This document shows, piece by piece, positions 35,553 to 48,200 of a stretch of 64,000 bases of DNA. The position numbers and the translations under genes were made by a program. The notes beneath the pieces were generated by a model. It saw only the letters and a list, made by a program, of their open reading frames with translations. It did not search any database and was not told the origin of the DNA. Source of the stretch: Blastomussa wellsi (lineage: Eukaryota; Cnidaria; Anthozoa; Scleractinia; Plerogyridae); the NCBI GenBank assembly GCA_947652115.1, contig OX393561.1, positions 34,714,336-34,778,335 on the forward strand. Direction: 5' to 3'. Each line of letters begins with the position of its first letter. Within the stretch, counting starts at the first letter, position 1.

Positions 35553-35814
35553 ACTTATCCCATGGGCCTACCAAAATACAACATGACTTGCAAATATGTA
35601 CACGATCAATGCAGCTTCTCCTTTGTGGACTGGACACAAGATAAAATAGACAAAAAATAATACAGCAAGAAATGCTGTGTCAGACTCACAAACAATACCT
35701 TGCATTATGCAATGTTTTCCTGTTTGTGTAATGTACCTGAAGGAACCATCAGCATCACATTGAATTTAACATCTCATAAGATCTATATAATCATTTATAA
35801 AAAAATAACTGAGA

Positions 35815-36090
35815 TAATACACACTCTCGTTGGTCAATAGGCGTGTTCAGATAATTGTATGTAAACACGGTTGTGATATGATTTGCACATATTTTTGAGA
35901 AATATTTTATAAAACCATTATTGAGATTTATAACACCATCTAAAAACTTGGGGACTATGAGAACTCTAAAAAGTTATGCAAACCCTTGACTGTGTCATGG
36001 GTTTGCATAATGACTTGAATTCTCCCTACTCCCTAATGTGTTTAGAAGAGGCTATATAAACACGGAAAATACCTTCTATTGCTCAAACAA
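35815..36090. repeat. Foldback element (family 1, copy B)
   Basis: Same order of words as 10806-11100: gtatgtaaacacggttgtga, ttttgagaaatattttataaa, arms with agttatgcaaaccctt and gggtttgcataatg, then gtgtttagaagaggcta. Arms are more diverged than in copy A. Confidence 0.7.
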
Positions 36091-36249
36091 CGTAAGAAAG
36101 CACCACATTTTAGCAGGTACACTGCTATTTCAATACAATCTCTTTCTTGAAGTTGACTGGATATAACTGACACATACATGTATGCCAATAAACTTTGCAC
36201 ATTGTGCATGTATGAGAGAAAGGATGTGTAGAAAAATAACAGGAACATG

Positions 36250-39200
36250 TTACACTTCAATGGGGAGAGTATCTGGGTCCTCAAATGCCATGTTACCCAC
36301 TTGCTGACACCAAGCTGTGAATTTATCTGTTGGAGACAAAATGGAGAGAATTTTACATCTACTCATTGCACCATTCCAGGAATTTCTACATCCACTCCAA
36401 GGAGGTGGGTTTCAAAAGTTTGTTAAGTAAAGTATCACAGTGGGTTAGGGTGGTAAAAAGGTCTGCATACGAGCCAGTGGCCCATCAGGTCAGAACTGAC
36501 CCATTCCCTTAGCATTAAGCGACTGAGAGTATCTATACTCCTCCTGCATGAGATGGAAGTCCATTGCAGGGTTACCCCCAGAATTCAATTCAACAGTACT
36601 CATTTATACACCTGGGTGGAGAGTGGCACTGCAAGAGTAAAGTGTCTTGCCCAAGAAAACAACGCAGTGCCCCAGCCAGGGCTTCAACTTGGACTGTCCA
36701 ATCCGGAGTCAAGCACAATAACCATTAGGTCACCGTGCCTCCCACTGGGGTGGGGTGGGGTCACACCAAAAACATCTTCCATAGGAGAAGTATCAAGGTT
36801 TTCTTGAACATTGCCCGAGGTTTTTCCGTTTCTATTTTTCTAGCACACCTATAGTTAAGAAAAGGACCACCCTTCAAAAGACCACAGACTGTAAGTAAGG
36901 AGAATTAACGTTTTTAACACTGAACTGAAAGGTTTAAAGTCTCACCTGCAGCATTGAGGATGCATTTGGGTGCGCGATCACTGCCAATAAACAGCCAGTA
37001 GAATGGAAGGCCTGCCAAGACCACTCCCAGAGCAATGAGAGAGCCTTTTGGATCAGTTGTGATTGGAGCAACAACCAGGTAAATGGAGGCCAGCAACATT
37101 CCAATGGGCACAAGTATGAATATCTGAGAAAGAAAGAAAAAAATTATTATTTCATACAAACTCTTTTGTGTCTCCAGATAGTCTATGGCCTTTTACGTCT
37201 ACGGTGTGGCTCAAAATTAGTAAGTTATCACCACACATCTTAACTCCATTTTGTTTCTCTTGAGACGGTGCCTTGTTTACACTTTTCTGCACCTTGGTGT
37301 GCATAGTGCAACTGCTGTAATACGGCGGGCTGAGGCTTGTTGGGATCAGGATGCATGTGACCTTCAGGATGATACCGTCTGCAACAGTTAATTCATCACG
37401 GTAATTCCAATAGGCATGAAGATGTGATGGACATTTCGATCTTATGTCAGGCCACCCTGTGTGATAACAGTCTAGAGGGAGAGGAGCACTTCATCTTTAC
37501 ATGTTTCTTCCTTGATTTGGTCAATTCTTGTTGGGCTGGAATTCAGATGAGGGTTGCCCCGAGACCGCGTAGGGAAGCGTACCGGAGTACGCAACACAAG
37601 GTCTTTCGCTCTTGACATACACGAGCGCCCGGCACCCAGTGCGCATGTGTCCGTAAATTGTGAGCAGAAATCACATAACAAACTAACACCTCAAAGTTCA
37701 TAAAAATACTCGTCATATTTTCGACTCTCTTATTGGTGTTTGGAGATCCCGATGAAACACTGTCTTTCATGTTTGATATATTACTTCTAAACTTTCTCTA
37801 TGCTGGATACTTCCTTATGATGGACAGTTGGTACTGGTCCTGATGGCGTTTGTCTTAGAGAATGTTGATTGTACAACAAAGATCTTTATTAGTCAGAATC
37901 TGCATTTTGTTGTTTGTACATTTGGAGACAGATCTTACCTTATAAGGTCTATTCATTTGTGGTTTTTTGTAGCGCAGCCACAGAAGGGAGGCAAATGTTC
38001 CACCATAGAACAACCACGCGGCAAAGCTGAAGAAGTCCACCAAACTTGAGAAGCTACTAGATTCTGGAATCAACATGATCACGGAGATTAATGTCTGGTG
38101 AGAAAAAAAGAGGACAAGTGAGAATCCTAGTGATTGCAGGAACCAAACGGCTCAAAACATATTTCCACTTACTGTAAAGAGCAAGGATGGGAGAGGAGTG
38201 AACCTCTTCACGTGAATCATGGCTAAAAGAGGAGGCATCAGTCCATCTCGTGCAGCAACATACACCAATCTGAGTACAATTAATTGCAGTTAAAGTAAGT
38301 ATAATGTATAGTCCCCTTCACAGATGGTTTTTATTACCTTACTGCCCTCTCATTCCTCTGGAAGAGTTTTGGCCAATGGGACCACAGGAACTTCCAATGA
38401 TCTTCTGAGGGCGGGTATGGGTATTAGTTAGGACCCCACAGTATTTGTAGTTAACTCTCCCGGATGGGATGCTAGTCCATTGTGGAGTTACACCCCATCA
38501 TTAAATTTGCTGCTATCCACTTATACACCTGGCCCCAGTTGTTCAAAGAGTGGATAACGCTATCCACTGGATAAATCATCCAGTGCAGTTTGTTTTGTCA
38601 ACACTTATTCACTGGATAGTGATTTATCCAGTGGATAGCGTTATCCACCCTTTGAACTGGGGCCTGGTTGAAGATAGGTACTGTGAGAGTAGTGTCTTGC
38701 CCAAGAACCCAGCATAGTACCCCAACCAGGGTTTGAACCTGGAACACCTGATCCTGAGCACAGCACATTAAACATTAGGCCACCGTGCCTCCCACGCAAT
38801 GTTTGTACTTCTGTGGCCGCACAGCCAGTGTTTTAAATTTTGTCATTCCTGCCTAATAGTCAAAATGGAACAAACCTGCCACTGGTAAAAAGAAGGCCAT
38901 TAACTGCTCCAAATGTTGAACAAGCAACAAAAACTGGAACAATCCAATGTACTGGTCCTAAGTACATGTTCCCAATACTCTATAAAATTAATATTGAAGT
39001 CCATAAGTACCAAGCATAGTCAAATGAATTAATATCAAACTACAAAAATTTTGTTGAAAAGGAAAATATGATCTGTTGTGAACTGAGAAGAAAAAGGCAG
39101 TGCATTTTTGGTGACTATCTCGGAACTACAATATTTAGTTCAGTAAGTGCCACCCCTGAATATACACCACACACTGTTGAGTCCGGAAAAGTACCAAGAC

Positions 39201-42200
39201 AATAAGACAATTGATTCATACCGCTAGCACGAACAACTCGGACACATCAATACTGCCAGTCAGACTTCATGTTACAACACACACAAGTAAATACAATGTG
39301 CCACTTAATTGAAGCACCATTAGACAGATTTGTTTGACGAACAAAACTAAGGAACAACTATGATACAACTTAATTAAAACAATCCTCAGAAATGTTTTAT
39401 AGTTTGAAGTGACTATATTTGCTATTGGCATTCCCTTGTTATCATTTAGAAATGTTATTTTATTATTTTTAAATTGTGTCACCCTTAAATAAGCACCGCA
39501 ACCTAAGGCCAACCCCTTTTTTTCTCTGTTTAGCATCGTCCGACTGACCCAGACTTTTGCGTTAAAATTTCAAAAAAAAAGTTATGATTACGGCAATGAA
39601 GTCAATGACACAAAAAGATTTTTAGTTTTTACTCAGGCTTTTTAGTGTTTACATAGCCTTTCTGCCGAGTGAGGGGAAAACACTTAAACACAGTCACGTC
39701 TCTCATTTCTCCATTGCCGCCATGTTGACTTTGTAGCCAAAAAAAGGGATGGCCTAAACACATGGGAATAAAATTTGCATAATTTTTGTCTGATGTTTGG
39801 TCTTACGTTTGAGTCTGGACCTGGGTTGCTAATTGTTAATGAAATAACCAAAATACACCTTTTTCATATCACAAATAATTGACCTCCACTGGCCCTTGGG
39901 AGAAAGCACACCCACCTCCACCTTTGCGATGTCTGCAAGTATCATAATTCTAGCTTAAAAATGGTTTGCCTTTTAACTCACCACAGCCACTGCCTCGGAT
40001 TCCAAAATGCCCCCTTTTCCCAACACTGCTATATATGCCACATTCACCATCAGGTAACACACAGTTGTGAGGGAGATACCAATAGTTATAGCCCTTGGCA
40101 TATCTCTGACAGGAAGAGAGAAATATTTCAGATTCTATCTATTCTTTAATCACAACTAAGGAAAACATTTCACTATAATCACTTCCTATACATACTTTTC
40201 AGGGTGTTTCATTTCCTCTGTACAGTAGTTGAGGTTGTTCCTATAAAGATAAAATGTTACATGGATGTTTGACTATGTTATGATTTAAGACTGCAGCTAC
40301 TTTATCTATAACTATAGCGATAAATTTTTATTTGCCCACCAGTAGTCATACATACATACATGTACATGTAAATTAACTATGGCACATGTGGTTGATTTAA
40401 AGTGACAGGAGGTCTTAGCAAACCCTGCTGGGCTTTTCAACGAAGACCTCCAATCAATAATATATAAAATTACATTTTTGATGACTGAATTGTACAAGTG
40501 ACACAATTTTTTATTAGAATTGTTTTATAAATCTTTTTATGAATGGAATTGATTTTGTATGTATAACTTTGATAAAGTGTAAGATTTTAGGTTTTTGTAA
40601 GTTTTCTGTTATACATGTACTGTTCCACTATAAGTATGCATAACTTATTTACAGATAAAATACTGTATTTGTTTACTTACCATCCATCATATGCCCAGAG
40701 ACCCATGTAAAAAGCCATGCCAATCTTCCCAATATCTGTGGTAGACCCCTCAAAACTACCTTTGAAGCTTTCAGTCTTTCCTGCAGGGCAGTCAATAAAG
40801 AACACATTTTAATAAAGTTGTCACTTTGACATGCACATGTCAGTCAAAAAAAGTGAAACGAAACTGGAAAAAAGTTGTCCACAACTTCCCCTTCTAGTTA
40901 TTCCCACAACTTTATGCTAATCTTAAAATTAATTCAAGTACACATACTATTATCATTATTTTTATTATTATTATTCAAGACTGTGCTCAAAGAAAAATTT
41001 CAAGGAGCCTGAAGGTTCCAAGCCATGAGATCCAGGGCACCCAGCACTAAAGCTTATGAAAAAAGTATGTTTACCTGGTCGCCTAAAGATGAAAGTTAGT
41101 CGCCTGAGGCACCTGGGCACCCTAAGAGCACAGGCCTGTTATTATTTTTATTATTATTATTATTGACCAATAATGATTTCTTTCTTGAAGTTCTTCAAGT
41201 GAATACCTTTGCACAAATCGAGTCTGTTTGCACATTTAGAGATGGTTTAAGTTTTCTTATAAAAAGCATTAGGCAATTAAATTTGTTAGAACATTTAGTA
41301 AACATGTGAAATTGTTCTGAAAGACAAGGAGGTACGTTTGAGTTATGTTCGCTCAAATAATGTTTACAAATTGATGACAATTTTTGTGTGTCCGTCAATG
41401 CATTCGTGGAGGTGGCCACGAGTGTAACCAACCTATTATGCATCACACAGGTTACATTGAAATTTATAAACTAAGCATTGTTGGTTTACAGTGGCTGGCT
41501 TGACTTCTCGAACTTTAAGGTCTTCTTGACTCCTCTTCTCGAACTTAACGTCTTCTATTATTATTATTATTATTATTATCATCATAATTATTATTATTAA
41601 AGATGATTTCCAGGCCATATTGTGCAATCTCTGCCTGCAATGTTTACGAAGGAAATTACAAATAGTACAGACTAGTACAGACTTTCCAAAAGGGATTTTC
41701 AGATATTAATTACAATCACTCACGACTTAAGTTCAAGTTTAATCTTAACCAGGCATAGTTTACATGTATAACATACCTTTTCCCAGTTCCACAAAACCGA
41801 TGATTGTTATCATCACAATACACAGAAGCTTGGCATATGTGAAAATGTCCTGTACTCGAGTTGCCCACTTGACACTCCAGCAGTTTACAACTAAAAGGAT
41901 TACTGCAATAGAATAATCAAATGGAATCAATGAAATCCATATTTACACAGGCTATGTGGTATACTAGATGTTAAACATACCATCTGGTTTCAACCATTAT
42001 TTTCTTTACATGCTGACTCAACAGTTTAAAGTGAATAGTTGACCAAAACACATTCCAGTGTATCAGATTATTCCCAGTCCCAACCACAGCATTTATTGTA
42101 AATCAACACTTTTTAATTTAGTTAATTGCTATAATTTGTGCTTTGCTGCTGAGACACAGGCAATGGACCATCTCAACTGCTGTTTCAGCAGGAAGACACA

Positions 42201-45200
42201 GTGGCCTGCAGTGTTTGTCCATTGTTGCCCGTACACTGGGATGGTTAGAACTGCTGAAAATATAGTGTCGTGTTTCAAAAACACAATAAGTGGGTATGGA
42301 TTTTTTCATGAACTGAATAATTTGAAATGGTTTTAAAAAGAGAGTACATCCCACATTAAAAACAAATAAAGAGAGCTTGCCTTCATGCATTGTTGAGTTG
42401 AATATTTTTAAGAACACTTAAAGGAGCTCGGTCACGGATGACACAGTTTGAAAAGTTTAGCCTAAATTTTTCAAATTTGTGAATCACAATCCTTCTCAAT
42501 CTTCCTCATTCAAAGCCATCCTTGATTCGTCCTAGTTTATTGCTACATCTTTGGTGTTTTTCTACCTTAGTAATTTAAAGGCAATTTTATACACTGCCAA
42601 AGTTGACTTTGATCTCAGTTACTGTGCCACTTTAAGAGCACATTACTCTGTGCACTTCTCTCATGTTCTTAATTTAAATTCCCACATTCTTATAGAAATG
42701 ATAAATGACAATGAATTTGTATAGCGCTAAAACTATAAAAGAATATTCAAAAGCGCTTAACATTAAGTTAAAATTAATGAATAAATAATGAGTAAAAAAT
42801 TTAAAAATCCCTAAAAGCTATAATAATACAATGATATGTATGCTATGATAAAATCAAAAATGAGATTCGAAAATTCCAAACTATATAACTCAACAACTCA
42901 CTTGGAAACATTTTTAATTTTTAAAATTTCTTTATTATATTGATATGAACACTTACAACTCTAATTGAAATACACATACGTAAATATATTGAGATCACAT
43001 GTATCATTATGGTGTCCTGGTGTTAAAACATGATTTAATGAAAGAAAATAGATCGATCTTAAGTTGGGTAGTATTAATTTATGTTAATGCATGTAATTAT
43101 TGGCGAACAGTCATTGGCCAGAATTGATCATGTGATCTGTACATGTGCTTTAGTTGTTGGACAATCTCCTTGCGTTAGGCCTTGACAATTTCGCACCGTG
43201 ATTCCTGTCATTCGTCAAGCCACTCTCCGTCCTAAATCGATCCAGAAGCCTCTTCCTTACTCCAGGCAACTCCTTTTCTCCTCAGTCGTCTTAGAGAAAA
43301 CAAACTCCGTTCATTCAGCCCACCGGCTTTCATTGAAAGAACTCCAGCTTATTGGTGGTGACTCCAGGTCTGTAATCTCTCCACGCTTCCTCAATTGAGA
43401 ATATCCTCAACCATGGCAGCTTCCAAGCCTAAAAGATCAGTCAAACAACCACTCAATCCAGATTATGTGTATGACTTTCCTGCTATGGTTTTTCCTTCTG
43501 ATTTTAATCCAAATTCGACTCCCTCGGCGGCCGCTCCGTCGGCTGCGCAGGTTCCAGCGACAACGCCAGCTGTGACGGGCGCTGTGCCCGTGGCAAAGAA
43601 GAAATCTACAAAATCCGCCAAAATTCAAGACCAGTTGGAGTTGGAGCGTTTAAAAAACCAAAACCTTCAACTGGAGTTAAAACTTATTTCACAGAAAGAG
43701 GCACACCAAACAACACAGGACAAAATGTCCTCGGATACACGTGGTCAACTTATACATGACCAGTCGCAGGAAAAAATCCTTGCGTCGCTCCTGAATGACC
43801 TTACACCACCGTCGCGCGAGGAGCAGACTCAGTTAGCAAATCCTACCTTTCCAGTTATGCAGCAGCTCAAAGCGAGTGCTAAAGGGCACACTGTTTTCTC
43901 CGCAAAAGGTACGTTGGATTATGATAAAATTGACATTTCAGAATTTGTGTTTGCCTTCCTTGAGTTTGTTCAACAACAGCAGCAATCACATCACCAACAT
44001 CTGCTTCAGTTTCTCCAGTTGCTTATGGAAAAAGCTATGAACTACTCCTGGCCGAGTGTTCGAAATTTTAATTTGTCTATTAACCAAGCGTTGGCACAAG
44101 GTAGGCTTACCTGGGGTCAAATGGATGTCATTCAAGCTCGATCGAATACTTTCTTTAGTCATGCTGATCTTCGTTCCAGTCAGAATCCAGGCTCCAAGTT
44201 TTCAGGTCCACGCCAGCAACGTGACCCCCCTCGAAGAGAGCAGAAAGATATGTATTGTACTGACTGGAATTATACAGCCAAATGCTCTTGTAACATCACT
44301 GACCCGGAGTACAAGAACACGCATCACTGCAGAGTGTGCGATTCGGATCAGCATCCCATGCTCCATTGTGCTAAACGGAGATATCCTATTCCAACTAACA
44401 AATCTGCTCAGCCAAAGCCTCAATGACTAGTTGAGCACACAGACATTATCGAAACAGTCTTGCGCTCAGGCAACTACAATTTTGCTATTGCACAAGTGCC
44501 CATTAGAACCTCATTCAATATTGACAACTGGACCCAATACCTGCATGATTATGAGGATTTTATTATAGTTCAATACTTGCGTTATGGTTGGCCAATTAAT
44601 TATCAGTCAAATGTGTTGCCACAGTCTACTTTGAATAACCACTCCTCTGCAATCCAAAACAATTTTTGTCTGATGGATTATCTCGTTGAGGAACTTGCTC
44701 ATGGAGCCATTATTGGTCCGTTTTCATGTAATCCATTTTCCTGTCCATGTGTTGTGTCGCCGTTACAAACAGTGCCAAAACGGAACAGCTCAAAGTTACG
44801 GGTGGTTCATGACTTAAGCTTCCCTGAGGGTGCATCAGTTAATTCCGGAATACCAAAGGATAGTTATTTAAATCACAACTACAAGTTAACACTTCCAGGT
44901 GTTGATAGACTTATTCATTTCATTCGATTACGTGGACGTCATTGCCATATCTACAAGAAAGACCTTGCCAGGGCTTTCCGACAAATCTCCCTGGATCCCA
45001 AGGATGTTCCTTTGCTTGGATTTGTCGTGCACAATCAACTATATTTTCACACACGTTTTCCTTTTGGACTTCGCTCGGCCACTATGGTATGCCAGCGAGT
45101 AACAAAAGCAGTGATTCACATATTAACTAAAGAGGGGTATCTTGCTGATGTCTACATTGATGACTTTTATGGTGTTGAGTTAGCAGAGTTAGCAGGTGTA

Positions 45201-48200
45201 GCATTCAACCGGATGACTGAATTGTTTGTTGAACTGGGCTTGGAAGCCTCCCCCGCCAAAGATCAATTACCAAACACACAAATGCTTGTGCTTGGAATTT
45301 GGTTCAATACGGATGATATGACTGTATCAGTTCCTGAGTTTCGATTATTGGAATTGAGAGCCGAACTTTCTCATTGGCTTGCACTGGAGCAAGCCACTAA
45401 ACGTCAATTGCAAGTCCTCGTTGGAAAATTAAGTTACGTATGCAGTTGCGTGCGCCCTGGGCGGGCTTTTATGTCGCGTTTGTTAAATGAACTGCGCAGT
45501 TGTGATTCGCGTAGAAAACCTATTCCTGTGTCATGAGCTCAAACTGGACTTACAGTGGTGGCTTCATTTTCTAGACAGATACAATGGCGTCTCGGTGATA
45601 GGTACAGAGTTTCTAGAATCCAGCGAACATTTATTTTCCACCGATGCTAGCTTGACAGGATGTGGAGCCATCTGCGAAGGAGAATATTTCCATGAACTCT
45701 TCCCGCCAATTATTACTCAGCAGCAGTTATCCATTACGCAGTTGGAACTTCTCACAGTGGTTGTGGCAGTCAAGCTATGGCAATTAAAATTAAAAGGCAG
45801 ATGTATAATGATTCACTGTGACAACCAGGCATGCGTTGATATGATCAACTCTATGCGTAGCAGGAATGTTTTCTTACAAGCTTGTTTGCGGGAATTATGG
45901 CTGACATTAGCAGTTAACAATATCATGCTCAAGGCTGCGCACATTCCTGGACATGAAAACACTTTAGCAGATTGCCTTAGTAGGTGGCACACAGATGCCA
46001 TCTACCAATCACGATTCCATGCCTTAACAGTTTCCCTTGAGTTGCAGCCAATTACAGTTAACCCTCTGCTGTTTTCCTTTACCTGCACTTAACCTGCTGG
46101 CGTTTAATATTGGTATTTTACTACATCCTTTGTAGAATCCCTGGTCCATTACCTTGGTCTGCTCAAGAAATCAGCACTCAGTGAAGGAACAATGCGTACA
46201 CGCAGAACACAACTTAGAGCCTATTTTTTATTTTGTAAAGCTTATGACCTACCAGCCTTTCCGGTAACTGAGCAGGTCTATTGGCTCTATTTAGCATTTC
46301 TTGTAGGTTCTTTTTCTTCATATAATTCTGTTAACAATTATCTCAGTTGCCTTAAGCAAGTTAATCTATACTTAGGAGCTGATGTCACCTTTTTTGCATC
46401 ACCGCAAATTAATTTTCTCAAACAGGCTGCCAAACGTGTGCTAGCCAAACCAATAGGGCGTAAATTACCCATTACTGTTGACATTTTGTTAGCCATTTCA
46501 AGTTGTTGGATTTTCGTCATCCCTTACATGTTTGCATGTGGGCAATTTTTCTTGTTGCATTTTTCTCATTGTTGCGTAAATCTAATTTAGTTCCTACCAC
46601 ATTAGCCGATGTTACTAGTGATTCAGCTACTCACTTAAAAATTTGTGATGTTAGCTTTCTTCTAGACCACTGTACACTTCATGTGCACAAAACCAAAACT
46701 ATTCAGTTTAAGCAGAGGGCCCTTGAAATTGTTCTGCCATTCATCCCTCATTCAGTTTTGTGTCCTGTTACCGCATTGAAGCATCATCTTCGCTATGTAA
46801 CCACGGACCCTGAGGCACCTTTATTCACTATTCATACCTCAACAGGATTTAAGCCTGTTACAGGGCCTCATTTCGCTAAATTCCTCAAGTCTTGCATAGC
46901 TGGTATTGGGTTGGATCCCACACAATACTCTCCCCACAGCTTCAGAAGGGGAGGTGCTACTTTTGCCTTTCATGCTGGTGCCTCACCCCTGTTCATTAAA
47001 TTCTTAGGGGATTGGTCATCAGATGCTTATATGGTTTACTTAGTTCTCAACACTACTCAAAAACTCAATGTTGCTAAAACCTTAGCTCAGCACATCCCTA
47101 CAACTCATGATTCTACTTCGTCATTGGTCAATGTCGCTAAGGAGTCACGTGAGAGATATGCGCGCGAAACCAGAGCGGTCACTTGCAAGCGAACCTTTGT
47201 AGTAGTTGCACGTTAAATTTTTCTTATGGCGAACTCAACAAATTCCGAAGATAACCCCGAAGGAACGGGGCCTCCTTCCACAGAGGAAATTGAGGACGAC
47301 CTTTTAGAAGAATCTGCACTCGAAAATAGCGACTCGCTATTGAGTGTACTCGCAAAATTGAACCAAAACATGGATCACATGGCGGGTTCAATGTCCGCCA
47401 TGGGTGAAGCGTTCGCTACTTTGTCAAAGCAGTGCCCAGCAAAGCGAGACGCTCGCTCTGGGAATTTAAACCCTTTAAATGGGAAAACAAAGAAGTCTCG
47501 AGTTGAAGTCAGTGAAGAAGGTGAAACTGACAGTGAGAGCGATGATGCAGACGTTCACGAGCTTCTTGCGACCAACGCGGAGAACGAGGCTGAAGGCGCC
47601 AAAAAGTCGTCCGCCAGCTCGCAGGACTCCTGCAAAAATGATGGCGAAGACGAACTTTTAAAGAAACTGGCCCTAGACTTCTCCAAAGATGACAAAGTGA
47701 GCAGCCCAATCTCTAAGCAACTTGCTGAAATTATCAATAAGAGATGGGCTTCAAAACTTGGCGAGAACAAGGTCAAAGAAACGGTCGAGAAATACGATCG
47801 CCCTGAAAACTGCGAGAAACTTGTTGCTCCCAAGGTGAACCCTGAGATTTGGGAAAAATTATCCCATTATGGGAAAAAACAGGACCTCAGATTGTCCGCT
47901 ATTCAGAACATGATAGTGAAGGTTGGAGCCATTATTGCACAATCAACCCAGACGCTCATGGATTTTAGAAGCCAAGGTAGGAAGCTTGACACGAGTGCAT
48001 TACTCACAGCACAAATCGATGCTATTGCCCTGTTGGGCCACACGAATTACGAGCTCTCGCTACGTAGACGGGAAGCTATCAAACCCAACCTAAACAAGGA
48101 GTTTGGGTCACTGTGTTCTTCTCAAACACCGGTTACAACCTTGCTATTTGGCGACGAGCTTCAGTCGCAGCTTACTGCGATTCGAGCATCAAATCGAATA

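Larger units (their letters stand above)
30352..36249. other. Repeat-rich interval between the two transporter genes
   Basis: No gene is recognised. The missing last exons of transporter 1 are not evident here. It holds a GC-richer repeat near 30540-30740 (gcctgcgaacaggctct...gagcctgttcg, partly self-complementary), dispersed repeats at 31570-31900 and 32090-32460, foldbacks at 32746-32910, 34836-35026 and 35815-36090, and a SINE at 35351-35552. Words like aaattccacgactttt recur at 33650, 34430 and 34610, and a ttagca..gctagcac word recurs at 34330-34420 and 34670-34720. Confidence 0.5.
43200..47109 (+). mobile_element. DIRS/YR-type retrotransposon 1 (decayed host element)
   Basis: Consecutive gag-like, RT, RNase H and tyrosine-recombinase coding regions on one strand and no integrase, the plan of a YR retrotransposon. 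Two frame disruptions (near 45525 and near 46500) and an in-frame UGA separate the parts. The right end is cut by insertion of element 2 at about 47110, just past the recombinase. Terminal repeats of element 1 could not be located. The left boundary is approximate. Confidence 0.8.

Noticed and set aside
30352..36249. Search for the missing last exons of transporter 1
   Set aside because: No stretch matches the expected RPYK, YLVVAP or FSFAAW-type words of transporter 2's last exons.
47555..47833. 92-codon minus-strand frame within element 2 gag
   Set aside because: Antisense shadow of a Ser/Glu-rich coding region.
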